Shown piece after piece: positions 1-11,005 of a stretch of DNA of 64,000 nt; within the stretch, counting starts at the first letter, position 1; each line of letters begins with the position of its first letter. A program made the translations under genes and the position numbers. Under the pieces are notes generated by a model, which was not told the origin of the DNA, made no database searches, and worked only from the letters and a program-made list of their open reading frames with translations. This DNA is from Biomphalaria glabrata (Eukaryota > Mollusca > Gastropoda > Planorbidae): assembly GCF_947242115.1 (NCBI RefSeq), contig NC_074713.1:27371749-27435748 (forward strand). Direction: 5' to 3'.

Positions 1-2430
1 ATTGTTGACCTCAAGTAATTCTTCATTAGTTTGAGGTGTGAGAAGCTTCTTTCAATATATTCCACAATTACTGGTATGCAGGGCCGCCGCGAGGGTTGTG
101 GCCGCCTACGTGCGAAATTAAAAATGCCGCCCCCCCCCTCTTTTTCTAGAGGAAAAAAATCCAAATTAAGACTGAGCTGGACACTGTTCCAAAAGTGCCC
201 TTTGATTTAAATCCATTTTTTGTAGACCATTCCATTTTGTCCTTTCATATTCATACTTTGTTGTATCCCTCAAGTACAACTGTGAATCATGCACTAGGAA
301 CAATTTCGGATTTACGTGCATTCAGAAATTTAGCATCTTGGTTCTTTGTGATAAGCATTAAAAAAAATGATCTCATTCTGACTCACTTATGCTTCTGTAT
401 TTGTGACGATTTTAATTGATGAGCTGCTGCTGGTATGTTACAATGAACAGCGGAAATAATCATGATATATATACAATTTCTCGATAACTTTGCTCAACAA
501 AATTATATGGCCAGGACGTGAATATGTTAACTTGTTTGTTATTGTACGAATGTACGTTAAAGCACAATCCACAAATAAAAAGCTTGAAATACAAAAGCCA
601 TTGACAGTGGAACTTTTTCAACGTTCCGTACACTTTCATAATAATTATTATGATTGTATTTTGGAGAGATGTGCATTGTATCCACAATCATCTGACATAC
701 ATGGATTCAGAAATGCCTACAAATGTATCTAACAAATGTAGCAACTCAGTGCTGAATATTTTTCTTGTGTTTAAAACAAAGTAAATAATCCAAATTACAA
801 GTCAACAATGACTAGAAATAAAACATAGTAAGGCAGTGTTTCTCACATAGCCAGGTGGCGACTCCCTAGATAACAACATTTTCGTTTGAGCCCCTTTTAA
901 AGGCTGGAGCCCAGAGGAGCAATGTAAGCTTACACAGTGAGGTCCGTGAGTTTTTTTTAAAGATTCTCTCTTAATATCTAATAAAAAAAAGAAAAGAAAC
1001 TTAGTCACAATTTTTAGGTTTTATTTTAAGCCTCTATTCATGGAATACTGTTGGGTATAGAATCCAAAGTAACGTCATGAAAGTTCACTATAATTTTTAG
1101 CGTTGTAAAAAGTTCTTCCTGGAGGTAGAATTGAAGATATAGCAGGTTTCCGCTCACGTCGGCAAGGGGTCTGAACATTTTTTCGCCGCCCCCCTCCCCA
1201 CCCCCTGTTGTTGGTTGGTTGTTGGCTTGTAGCCCAAGACAGCTAGTACAACTGAACCAATGTAGGCGTTTTTTATTTTTTTAATAAATAAACTTTAAAT
1301 AACTTGACCAAATTCATTATGAACAAAAACTCAATATAATAGTTATTATTCACGATTTAACTTGAGATGAAATATAGATCTAATAGTAATGAAATAAACT
1401 GATATTTAAAAAAAATCTAGCTCACAGCAAAAATAAAGTCTTTACTTTTTCATGTCTTAAGATCGTTTCACATTCACTTGGTACACTAATTTCATCATCG
1501 TCACTGCATAACCACCAATCAATCCCTTAACCTCTTCTTACCATCGCCTAGGAAACACACACACTCCACAACACCCCTTTTTATCAGAACGTTGCACCCT
1601 CCCCCCCCCCTCCACGTGAGAGGAACTAGCACCCCCCCCCCCCACCCCCCACCCCCCCAAGTGAAAATATTTTTCAAATTGACCTTTTAATTACCTGTAA
1701 TAGATCTACTAACAGTGCTGGCTATTCGACTGAAAACAAATATTATAACAACCCACGAAAATTCAAGGCCAGAAATGAGTAGGCGCCTATGGAAAAAAAA
1801 CGTGGTAATCCCTAGTACGCTGCTCTATTTTTTTGTTTCTAGTTTCCGAATGAATTTCTCATGTACGAATATCGATTATATTTTTAATGGTAATGGAATA
1901 ATTAGAATTTATATAAAATATTTAAATAATTTTTTTATTTAACTTTTTTTTTTTAAAGTAACGTTGCAATAATGATTTGGCCGCCCCCTAAAGTTGGGGC
2001 CTGCGTGCAATACACATTGCACAATAGGTAGCGGCGGCCCTGCTGGTATGGCATAATGCCTTTTTTTTTTATCGTGCACATGATTTTTGTTTTCCATATT
2101 GAATGAAACCCCAAAATGACAATTTTTGACTATATATTTCTTGACATTGATATGAGTTTTCAAAAGATTTTAATAATTTCCGGATATTTCCAGGACTTTT
2201 TTGTATACTTTGCAATATCAGGAGATTTTCAGGACCTCCTGGTAAATCAACAGGAGGCCACTGGAAATCTGTTATAAGTTATAAAATAGTTTAATTTAAT
2301 AATTTATACACCTAGAATTAGCACAGGTCCTATGAAAGTGCAGGGCTTACTTCGGTCGCATAGGTTGCAATGGCCTAAGGCCAGCCCTGAAAAATAGCGG
2401 CGTATGCTATGCCACCGGTTGACTAGTATA
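1..2430. repeat. Interspersed repeat split by a hAT-type insertion (second copy at 49189-49860)
   Basis: Bases 1-78 and 2043-2430 together match 49460-49860 by eye: the same order of words is present, including TTGTTGACC, AGAAGCTTCTTTCA, CATAATGCC, TTTTCCATATTGAA, CCCCAAAATGACAATTTTT and AATAGCGGCGTATGCT. The copy here is interrupted at 79-2042; the copy at 49 kb is not interrupted at that point. I see no coding sequence. The GGCCGGC-like words near its ends suggest an old non-autonomous DNA transposon, but its class is not secure. Confidence 0.7.
79..2042. mobile_element. hAT-type DNA transposon, non-autonomous, 1964 bp
   Basis: The left end begins CAGGGCCGCCGC and the right end finishes GCGGCGGCCCTG, a perfect 12-bp terminal inverted repeat. 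The same 8 bp, CTGGTATG, lie directly outside both ends (71-78 and 2043-2050). An 8-bp target duplication with CAGGG termini is the signature of the hAT superfamily. The related repeat near 49.5 kb supplies an approximate empty site. Inside are C-rich runs (about 1185-1205 and 1603-1660) and AT-rich sequence; none of the short open frames resembles a hAT transposase, so the element probably moved with enzyme supplied by another copy. Confidence 0.9.
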
Positions 2431-2880
2431 AAAATAAATGAGAAAAAGTTATTTAAATAGATAAAATAGAATTAATAATTATTTTCTTTTATGTTCATTA
2501 TTCAAAACTATTCTTGTCTAATGATTATAGGATAAAAATTTATTGAAACATACAAACTATGGAAAAGATTAATTATTTATTAGCAAACAAAAGGGAACAA
2601 AATTAATGACTTGTCCTTAAGATTGAACAAAAATTATGCTGCACTGATTAAAACAATGTTTAGATTAAAATAAATTAATATGATAATTGATTTATTATAT
2701 GTACATTGTTGTGCTACAAAACAGTTTTGGCATAATAAATTAGCATTTGTTTATGTTTTAATTATGTAATAGTAAAAACACAAACAAGAAATAAGGATGC
2801 CATAAAAGAAGTTGATAAATTAGCATCTCAGGAGTCAGTTAAGTATTTTCATATAGTACTTTTGAACTTAGTTATTTTAG
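2431..2880. other. AT-rich spacer without recognised gene
   Basis: AT-rich sequence between two repeats. I see no coding, RNA-gene or tandem-repeat signal. It ends in TATTTTAG, the probable target duplication of the next element. Confidence 0.5.
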
Positions 2881-3869
2881 GGTTCCCGGTCATTTCATCC
2901 CCGGTCACTTCATCCCCGGTCATTTCATCCCCTGGTCACTTCATCCACCGGTCACTTAATCCCCGGTCATTTCATCCCCTGGTCACTTCATCCCCGGTCA
3001 TTTCATCCCCTGATATTTTCATCATCAGATCATTTTTATCTAACAAATTGTAATTTTAAAAATCATGAAATGAGCAATATTTAATGTATTCATTTTTTAT
3101 TTAAATGATAAAATTGTAACACGTTAATGTTTAAAAGGAATTAAAGCAAAACTTATACAGGCGACATGATATCACGAGGACGGGTGAACTCCGCCTTTAT
3201 TAGAACAAAATAAAACCTTATTTCAAGGCTAAAAATGAAAGTGAAACATATTCGTACTTTCACCACAGCTTGGCTTTTGATGATAAGTTATCAGCGGCAC
3301 GGTCATAATTATTGTAATCGCACTTCTATCACTCAAAAGATTTCCACTACTTTCACTACACCTTGGCCTTTGATGATAAGTTATCAGCGGCACAGTCATA
3401 ATTATTGAATTGCACTTCTATCTCTCAAAAGATTTCCACTACTTGCACCACACCTTGGCCTTTGATGATAAGTTATCAGCGGCATGATCATAATTATTCT
3501 AATCGCACTTCTTTCTCTCAAATGATTTTTTACTATTTCCACCAAACCTTGGCCTTCGATCAGGATAATATTATGATATTACAACCCCCACATTCAATAG
3601 AAGCGCTTTAGCTAGGTACACACCCAGATTTACAATATACTATAAGATTTCTCATTAAGAAAACAAACTGAAAAATGTCAAAAAGCATTCTACATAATTA
3701 TATTTATATATAAAATATTTAATTGGGGATGAAATGACCGGGGATGAAGTGACCGGGGGATGAAGTGACCAGGGGATGAAGTGACCAGGGGATGAAATGA
3801 CCGGGGATGAAATGACCGGGGATGAAGTGACCAAGGATGAAGTGACCGGGGATGAAGTGACCGGTCACC
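2881..3869. mobile_element. Foldback DNA element with inverted arrays of 15-16 bp repeats
   Basis: The left end carries about eight tandem copies of GGTCAYTTCATCCCC (2887-3010). The right end carries about ten copies of its reverse complement (3725-3867). The outermost 22 bp form an inverted repeat matching at about 19 positions. TATTTTAG (2873-2880) and TTTTTTAG (3870-3877) flank it, a probable 8-bp target duplication with one mismatch. Between the arrays are three copies of a roughly 93-bp direct repeat (about 3260-3560) containing TGATGATAAGTTATCAGCGG. No transposase frame is present. The class may be hAT by duplication length; this is inference. Confidence 0.75.
3260..3560. repeat. Tandem repeat of about 93 bp, three copies plus a partial
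   Basis: The word CTTGGCYTTTGATGATAAG recurs at about 3269, 3362 and 3454, and a decayed partial copy starts near 3548, giving spacings of 93, 92 and 94 bp. Each unit contains the imperfect palindrome TGATGATAAGTTATCA. The array forms the core of the foldback element. Confidence 0.8.
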
Positions 3870-5557
3870 TTTTTTAGTATAGTTAAAGTGACAACAGCAG
3901 ATAGATTCCTTTTATTACTACATTAAATGTTCTGAATTATTATCACTCTTTATCAACACATTTTGTTGGATTCTGCCTGTTTTTTACTTGTATTTGTTCA
4001 TTAAAATTAGTGAACACTCTACACAAGACACAGCGAAAGGTTCCCAACAATTGGTGACCTTAATTAGCTTACATGGCTTGCCATCCTATAGCAGTCACCT
4101 CCTTGGAAGAGGTAGAGTCACAAGTCATAGGCCTAGACTGCAGCTAGACCTTGATTTGTTAGACAAGATGTACAGCCAGTAAGCCTAGAATTTAAAGCAG
4201 GTAACAAAATAATCTTTTAGACTCTTGAACGGAGAAGTACAGTATTGTGAGGCTGTTCAACCTCAGTATTGAAACAGCTGCCTAATTCAAGGAAAGGAGA
4301 ATTACCGTCCTGTCACAGTCATTTTGTGATAGAAAAACAAACATTGAAGGTCACCTGTACTAATTCAAGATTGACCATTGAGATCAGCCTGAAGGACTTT
4401 GCTTTTGCTATGAAGAAGTCTAACATGACACCTACTTCACATGAGTTTGTATAGTGTAATACTACTATACTGTGTTGAGAAAAAGTGAAATCTGCACTAC
4501 ATATTATATAAGAGCAGGACAGTTAGTTGACTTGACCACAGTATCTGAGCATACATACCCCACTTTGAGCTTTGCTGCTAGGACAGACAGTAGCGAGGAA
4601 AGTGTTAAGGCTCGAAAGTCACCCGAAAATTAATGTTGCCAATTAGAAATCAGATAAGTGTAGTAGGCCCTACTTTTTTGCTAGAATATGTAGATATGTA
4701 GGATTCTAAGTAGTGGCCGTTAACAAGTGGCTCATTGCTAGATTATTGCTGCCAGGTTGAATTGTGGTTGATCAGGGGTATCCTTAAATTCAGGTATACT
4801 CTAGCAAGAAGCCATTATATAGTTAGCGTTAGCCTAGTAAACTCTTTACAAAGGACACAGAGAAATGGTTCCCAGCAGCATGAAATAAATTTATTTATGG
4901 TATTAAATATATTTATATTATATCTATATTTATAAATGGTAAGTAAAAGAGTGTGGCATGCAAATTGTTACATTAGTTATTTTATACAATGTATTATAAA
5001 ATAAAACTTACAGGAGGTGGCTGGAAGGCTGCCTAATATTTTTTAGAAGACAAAAAAAAATATATTTAATTTAAACTTATGTAAACACAAAAATTAAAGA
5101 GATTTAACTATACTAATTTATTTTTTATTGTATAAAAAACATGCAAATAATACATTGGTTATAAACTCGAAAGTAACTGTTTTTCTATTTTAAATATACA
5201 ATATCATACCGCAGGGACTATATGGTTGCAATATAATATATATATACTGGTAGATTAATACCCTCAAAGATATTTTTGTTTAAATTCAGGGTGTAATAAA
5301 AGGCAAGATCTATTAAAAAAGAAATAAATATTTTAGTTCTTGTTAAAACCAAAACTTTTATAATTTGATGACCATTGAATAATATCATTGATAATAATCT
5401 TAGACTTTGTCTAATATTACTACAAAGCTCATTTAAATGTGATCATGTTAATATTTTTAAGCCACATTTCATACCATTTTATGCATGACCAACATTTTTC
5501 AATCAGTAACAATTTAAACAAATTTATTGTTGATGAAAAGAATGCTACAGTACATAC
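3870..5557. other. Non-coding stretch left of galectin unit A; possible old repeat
   Basis: No exon was recognised on either strand. Two similar short segments occur at about 4003-4055 and 4830-4880 (both read roughly ACACAGMGAAANGGTTCCCA), suggesting fragments of one dispersed repeat. If unit A has further exons, they lie in this interval or beyond the left edge; I could not identify a galectin-like frame here. Confidence 0.4.
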
Positions 5558-5680
5558 CAATTGTCCATTAGTTAACTGTATAAAGTGGACAGCTATTTCC
5601 CCAGAGAGAAACAAGTGATTCACTCTCTCAACAGGCAATCGATGGTTGAAAGTGCTCACTTCGGCATTGTTGTATAAAAT
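5558..5680 (-). CDS. Galectin unit A, exon 5 (end of carbohydrate-recognition domain)
   Basis: Minus-strand exon of 123 nt, phase 0 to 0. The acceptor is TTTTTTCCAG at 5690-5681 and the donor is GTATGT from 5557. It encodes 41 residues containing FNHRLPVERVNHLFLSGEIA and ending FIQLTNGQL, the last beta strands of a galectin fold (compare the vertebrate FPNRL...GDF...CVAF pattern). It continues directly from exon 4 (...GYQ) after a 4.3-kb intron that holds nested LINEs. No stop codon lies inside the exon. Reading through the donor gives an open tail of about 43 codons ending near 5429, so an intron-retained end is possible, but the donor is strong and a downstream exon is more likely. Confidence 0.85.
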
Positions 5681-5859
5681 CTGGAAAAAAAAAGCATTGA
5701 AAAGCATTTTAAAATGAATTAATCTAAGTTTAACATATAACACAAGAACAAGTTTTTTTTTTTGATGACTTTTTGTAGGAGCGATTTTTGTCATTCACTA
5801 AGAGTAAAGGGGACTATGTTTGTTATAAATTTCAAAACCAAAGAAATTCATAATTGATT

Positions 5860-5970
5860 TTTGTAGGGAAAAGAAGGAAAATGATATTATTTTCTGTAGC
5901 TGGAGAGAGTATTTAAATAGTGCAAACTTTTAAATACCTTGGTACTATCTTAGACAACAAATTAAATAAA
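5860..5970 (+). pseudogene. L2-like LINE remnant, upstream piece of reverse transcriptase C-terminus
   Basis: Plus-strand translation near 5925-5965 reads FKYLGTILDNKL, a motif found just after the palm domain in L2/CR1-type reverse transcriptases. The upstream part contains a stop and the frame is broken. The matching downstream part lies at 8773-9280, on the other side of the minus-strand CR1-like LINE, so the two are parts of one older element split by insertion. This is decayed transposon sequence in a galectin intron, not a host gene. Confidence 0.65.
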
Positions 5971-8772
5971 TTCTTATCTTATCTTATATAATACAGACGT
6001 TACTTCAAAAAAGAAGATGATTACGTCCTACGCGTCATGCATTTAGTCAGGCATGTTAACCAATGACTTAAATTCTGCCATGTCACTGGTTTTCCTGGCT
6101 ATCTCAGTCAACCCATTCCATGCTCTAATAGCACTAGGGAAGAAGGAGTATTTGTACAAATTTGTCCTAGCATATGGGACGAGGAATGTGCCTTTATCTT
6201 TGTGTCTTTCAGAGTATTTTATTAAATTTTGTTTTTGTATTTGAAGATTATGGTTCAGTGTTTTATGTATAATTGCTACTTTACTTTTGAGTCTTCTGTC
6301 CTGAAGGCTTTCTAAATTTAGTGATTTTTTAAAGGTGTTACTCTAGTCAAATGTGAATATTCATTTGTTATGAATCTCACTGCTCTATTTTGTGTCTGTT
6401 CCAGTTTCTTAATGTTTTCTTGAGTTGAGGGGTCCCAAACAGAGGATGCATATTCTATTATTGGCCTAACCAAGGTTAAATAACATTTAGTTTCATGTTT
6501 ATTTGATTTATAGAAATTTCTTTTAAAAAATCCTAATGCTTTGTTTGATTTTTTTGTAGTTTCATCAATATGTGGATTCCATGACAGTTTTTCATTTATT
6601 ATAACACCTAGGTATTTTGCGTTTTTAGTCTGTGTTACTGGTTTGCCATGAATAAGATAAGTGGAATTAATTTGTTTTAGTTTTTTTGTTACTCTTAACA
6701 ACTGACATTTTTCTGGGTGGAAAGACATGCTCCAATTTGATTCCCATTTCTGTAATTCATCTAATTCTCTTTGTAAAATATCTGTGTCTTGTGTTGTTTT
6801 TATTGTTCTATATATTATGCAATCGTCTGCAAATAATCTGACTTTTGTTCCTGAACTAATGCAATTTGGTAAATCATTTATGTAAATTAAAAATAGTAGT
6901 GGACCCAAGACTGTTCCTTGAGGTACACCTGAGTTTACTGTTATCGGTGTTGATTTAGAGCCATTTATTATTACAGTTTGTTCTCTCCCTATCAGAAAGT
7001 CTTTAATCCACTGATGCAGTGGACCATTAATGCCGAAATATTTTAATTTTTTAAGCAAACTATGGTGGTGAACTTTGTCAAAAGCCTTAGAAAAATCTAG
7101 TAAGATAGCCTTTTGAAAAATCATCAATTAGTCCTATTAGTTGTGTTTCACATGATCTATATTTCCTAAAGCCATGTTGGTATGATGTGAGGACATTATG
7201 TTTGTCTAAGTGATTTATGATGTTGCTACATATTATGTGTTCTAGGATTTTACATGTGATGCTGGTAAGTGATACTGGTCTGTAGTTTCCTGGGTCAGAT
7301 TTTTCTCCTTTTTTAAATAGGGGGGTGACATTAGCTTCTTTCCAGTCCTTTGGTACTCTGCCCTGGTTAAGTGAAGCCTGAAAGAGTATTTTGAACACTG
7401 GGGCTAGCTCATTACTTAGTTCTTTGAGTAATCTAGCTGAAATACCATCAGGTCCAGAAGCTTTATTTGGTTTGGTGTTGGCTAATAGTTTTTGAATTCC
7501 ATTTTCTTGTACTACTATATCTTCTATGTTGTCTACTTGGTTCAAATTCAGTAATATGTCTTTGTCTCCTGGGGCTGAGAATGCTGATGCAAAGTATTTG
7601 TTTAGGATGTTTGCTTTAGTTTCATTATCATTATGTATTATGTTATGTTCATCTTTTAATGGCGCTACGCCTGTTGTTTCCATTTTCTTAGATTTAATGT
7701 ATGACCATAGGTTTTTGTTGTTATCTTTAGATATTACATTGTTTATGTATTCACTCTGCAGCTGTCTGCTTACTTTTTGGGTTAAGTGTTTAATTTTTAT
7801 ATACTTTTTGTAAACTCTTTCTGCATTAGTTTCTTTAAATTTTCTATATAGGTTTTCCTTCTGTTTACAAAGCTTCTTTAGTCTATTATTAAACCAGCAT
7901 TTATTTATTTTGTTTGATGTGTATTTAGTTGGTATATGATTTTCTATAATGCTTTTAAGATGATTTTTAATGAAATTCCAGAGGTCATCGACTGGTTGGT
8001 TAATGTCTTTTTCTAATAAGAATGTTTGTTGAAAGTTTAATGCAGCTTGGTGTAGTTGTGTTAGGTTACATTTATTCCAGAGTAAGATTTTTCTTTTGGG
8101 TTTTGTATTGGCTACTGCTTTTATCTGACTGTGTATTTTTATGATCTCATGGTCTGATAGACCAGGGATAATATCATAATCAACTACTAATCCAGGTCTG
8201 TTGGTTAAGAAGAGATCTAATGTGTTGTTTAATCTAGTTGGCTTTTTAATGATTCGATCTAAACTTAGGTTGTGTAAAGTTTCTATGAAAAGCTCATTTA
8301 TGTCCTTAAGGTTTTGGTGTTTATCTATGGTTAGTGTTTTATATCAGGTAGGTTGAAATCACCCATAATCCAAAAAACTGCATTTTTATTTGTCTCTTTA
8401 AGTGTAGTAATCTGATTACATAGTTCTAAACTAGAATTCGGGGGTCTGTAAATGCTGACTATTATTAGGGATGTTGAGGTGGTATTAATTTTACAAAATG
8501 TTGATTCTATATTTTTTGAATTAGGTAAGGTCATTTCTTCTGCTATAAGAGTGTTTTTTATTGCTAAAAGAACTCCTCCATGATTATCAGCCCTATCTTT
8601 TCTAAAAATTTCATAATTACTATTGAAAATTTCTGCATTATAAATTTCAGGATGTAGCCAAGTTTCTGTTCCTGCAATTATGTCTGGTTTCTCACATTCT
8701 AATAAAATTTCTAAGTGTGCTGTTTTGTTCCTAATGCAAATACTGATTATATCAGCAAAAAAGGGTAGCAAT
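5971..8772 (-). mobile_element. CR1-like LINE, 5'-truncated copy 1 (endonuclease + reverse transcriptase)
   Basis: The element reads right to left. The apurinic endonuclease part (8771-8331) shows GTETWLHPEIYNAE, SIYRPPNSS and WIMGDFNLPDI. The reverse transcriptase part (about 7690-6320) shows NKASGPDGISARLL, NYRPVSLTSI, AFDKVHH, SGVPQGTVLGPLLFLIYIND and the catalytic FADD. The 3' end carries a short GATAA-type tail (about 5990-5971). The frame is broken several times, including a roughly 28-bp loss near 7110, so the copy is dead. It is nearly identical by eye to copy 2 at 51.3-54.4 kb, implying recent activity of the family. It keeps a 315-bp stretch (7855-8169) that copy 2 lacks. It sits in the intron between exons 4 and 5 of galectin unit A. 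Confidence 0.92.
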
Positions 8773-9290
8773 GATTACAATTACTGAGAAAACTGTCCTC
8801 GTTTAATGTTAGCAAAAAAGCCTTGGCTATGTTTTATCTGCAATATTTTAAGTTTTAAGATCACTGCGTATTGCAATCTGAACATTAAAAATAAAAATAA
8901 GCTTCATAGAATCCTAAATGCTGCTGGTAAAGTCATTGGATGTTTGAGACAAACATCCATAAAAAAAGATAAAAAAGATTCTAGAAATACAATCACCCTT
9001 GGGTCAGGATTTTGTGATTTTACCATCACAAAAGAAATACAAGATTCCGATAGCAAAGACAAACAGACACAAAAACTCTTTTGTTCCCCTGGCAATCAAA
9101 TCATTAAATAGAAACAATATGATAAACTTTTCACATGCAATTTATGAGTGAGTCTGGTGTGAATGTACATTTTGTTTTTTTTATATTTATAATGCTTTGA
9201 TAGGTGTAATGCACAAATTGGAAGACACATTTCCTTGCAGACAATAAAGATTATTATTATTATTATTATTATTATTATAAATTAAATGAA
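8773..9290 (+). pseudogene. L2-like LINE remnant, downstream piece and 3' end with ATT tail
   Basis: Plus-strand translation near 8878-8940 gives NLNIKNKNKLHRILNAAGKV, matching the C-terminal domain of L2/CR1-type reverse transcriptases that follows the FKYLGTILDNKL motif seen at 5925. The element ends in a simple (ATT)n tail at 9247-9278. Together with 5860-5970 this is an old LINE on the plus strand, split by the younger minus-strand CR1-like LINE. Confidence 0.7.
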
Positions 9291-9975
9291 ACATTTTTTA
9301 CCCCCACCCTTCCACCCCCCTTTCCCAAATCCAAATTTAAATTATTGTCTATTTATACTTTCAAAAAAATTATAATGGTAAAACCCAAGTTTTCCCTGTG
9401 AAACCAACAAACTCATAATTCTTTTCTCAATTTCTAGAAAAAAACCTTACAGTTGTTTTCGAGATTTAGGCCTATGTCCAGGTTCTGACTCCATTAAAAA
9501 TTTGAAATCTGATATAGAGGAATTGTAAAAATAAAATCACTGATCATAAAATGCATGTTTAATTTTTTTTTAATTTTAAGTGATTTAAAAATCAGTTTAT
9601 TAAGATTTATTCTTGTGAATGGAGTGTTTTAGTATATTTTCTTAAATACATATTTAAATACAGTCTTAGCTCCAGTAAACAATGAATGTGTAAAATGGTA
9701 TAATAAAATTGCACATCGTTCATTAATAACAAACATAGTAATGAAATTTATTAAGAGATATGCTACATGTTATTTAATTTGAATTTAAAAAATATTTTTT
9801 TTAACATCAAAATCAAATTTCTGAAAAACTTTTTGCATGGATTATATAACCAATATGATGATCTCTCTCTCTCTCTCTATATATATATATTGTATACTCT
9901 AAAATCCTGTTAACTTTTTTTTTTTAAATAAAGTTAGCCCTAACCAAAAACTACATAAAAAGCAACAACATCTAC
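9291..9975. other. Intron sequence of galectin unit A with a dispersed-repeat copy
   Basis: Part of the intron between exons 4 and 5. About 9385-9535 is one copy of a dispersed repeat (TTTTCCCTGTG..., ending ATAGAGGAATTGTAAAAAT) also seen at 11435-11605 and, inverted, at 21415-21590. A CT then AT dinucleotide run lies at 9862-9890. Confidence 0.55.
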
Positions 9976-10177
9976 CTGATAACCTTTTTGGGTAACTTTG
10001 ATGCGGAATTCAAAATTTTGATCTTTGCTGCAGGGCAGTGTGGCATCAATTTCTTCTTTTCCCCATTTCCCTCCTTGTTTATCATTCTTGACAACTTTAT
10101 TTTGATCAAATCTTGGGTTATAATGCAGAGCAACATCTTGGTCTAAGTTAGGGCCAGAGCACAGATTGATGCTGAAA
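9976..10177 (-). CDS. Galectin unit A, exon 4 (sugar-binding core of the domain)
   Basis: Minus-strand exon of 202 nt, entering in phase 2 and leaving in phase 0. Acceptor TTTTAG ends at 10178; donor GTAGAT starts at 9975. It encodes the beta-galactoside-binding core: LHYNPRFDQNKVVKNDKQ then GGKWGKEEIDATLPC and FEFRIKVTQKGYQ. The canonical galectin residues are visible: H, N and R of HxNPR, V and N of VVKND, the stacking W of KWG and the E of GKEE. The exon length is identical to the matching exons of units B and C. The product should be a soluble, signal-peptide-less lectin that binds beta-galactosides. In molluscs such galectins are linked to haemocyte recognition of glycans; that role here is inference. 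Confidence 0.93.
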
Positions 10178-10745
10178 CTAAAATAAAAAAAAAATTCATA
10201 ACACTGTATTACTGTAGATAATATTATAAAAAATAAAAACTCCATCTAGCATGTTTTGACTTCTGGTATATTTCAAAATAGTTCAAACAATTCAGGTTAA
10301 TCAGGCCACCATCTATTTGGATTGAGTCCTTAAGTTCTGAAACAAATCTATCTATTGAATCTGGTTAATCTAACAGCCGGTAATTATGACCATAATGATT
10401 GCAGTAAGATGTGGTCTTATTAACTAGATTTGACTGCAATATGTTGAATCTAGTCTTACTTTCACTTTTGCATTAAAATTTATTGTGTATGTGTCTTAGA
10501 GTGTTAGGACTATGAATTCATTTTAAATATGGCTATCGTTTGTCTCCACTGCTTAAAGAATCAATGGCATTTTTTTTTTAGTTTATTTTTCGTAACTTTA
10601 TAAATATCATTAAACCCTTCTCCTTCACCATGTAATTAGAAAGTTGAGTAAATTTAACAAACCACTTTGGAAATTTAATCTACTGTAGCCTAATTAGGCC
10701 AACTCACTGCATGTTAAAAAATTGAATCATACAATGGATGTTCAC

Positions 10746-10834
10746 CTTTTAACATTAGGTAAAGTTTTGCCCACTACAAGAATATCAGTTCCTGGTAGAA
10801 TAGGTGGCAGCTGGGCTGAATAGGGAATTGTTAT
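10746..10834 (-). CDS. Galectin unit A, exon 3 (start of carbohydrate-recognition domain)
   Basis: Minus-strand exon of 89 nt, entering in phase 0 and leaving in phase 2. Acceptor TTCAG ends at 10835; donor GTGAAC starts at 10745. It encodes ITIPYSAQLPPILPGTDILV then VGKTLPNVK, the opening strands of a galectin domain (the PY..xL..GL.PG..I.V.G pattern). It joins in frame with exon 2 (...YETYQ) and exon 4 (S-F-S-I-N-L-C). The intron to exon 4 is 568 bp. Confidence 0.9.
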
Positions 10835-10964
10835 CTGAAGAATATATAGATCAAATGTTTACATTGCATGATACTGTTAAGCCTATTTCTATATGATATT
10901 TATTGAATTGGTATTAATGAATAAAATAAAACAAATGCAATAATAATATTATAAGTAACCTTAC

Positions 10965-11005
10965 TTGATAAGTTTCGTACAATCCAGGACCTCTTTGTTC
11001 TAGAA
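10965..11005 (-). CDS. Galectin unit A, exon 2 (N-terminal leader)
   Basis: Minus-strand exon of 41 nt, entering in phase 1 and ending in phase 0. Acceptor GTTTCAG; donor GTAAGG. With exon 1 it encodes MASAVLEQRGPGLYETYQ. The paralogous pair in unit B encodes MASVSLEKKGEGHYEHHG with the same exon lengths (13 + 41 nt), which is the main support for calling such a small exon. Confidence 0.85.

Noticed and set aside
195-732. Plus-strand frames of 74 and 80 codons inside the 79-2042 element as a possible transposase
   Set aside because: No hAT blocks (DSTPD, CRGQ, AHSLNL, or the dimerisation motif) are visible; treated as chance frames.
4000-4700. Possible LTR leader (TTGGTGACC resembling a primer-binding site at 4050)
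   Set aside because: No paired LTRs, TG...CA ends or target duplication could be found; only a loose similarity between two short segments.
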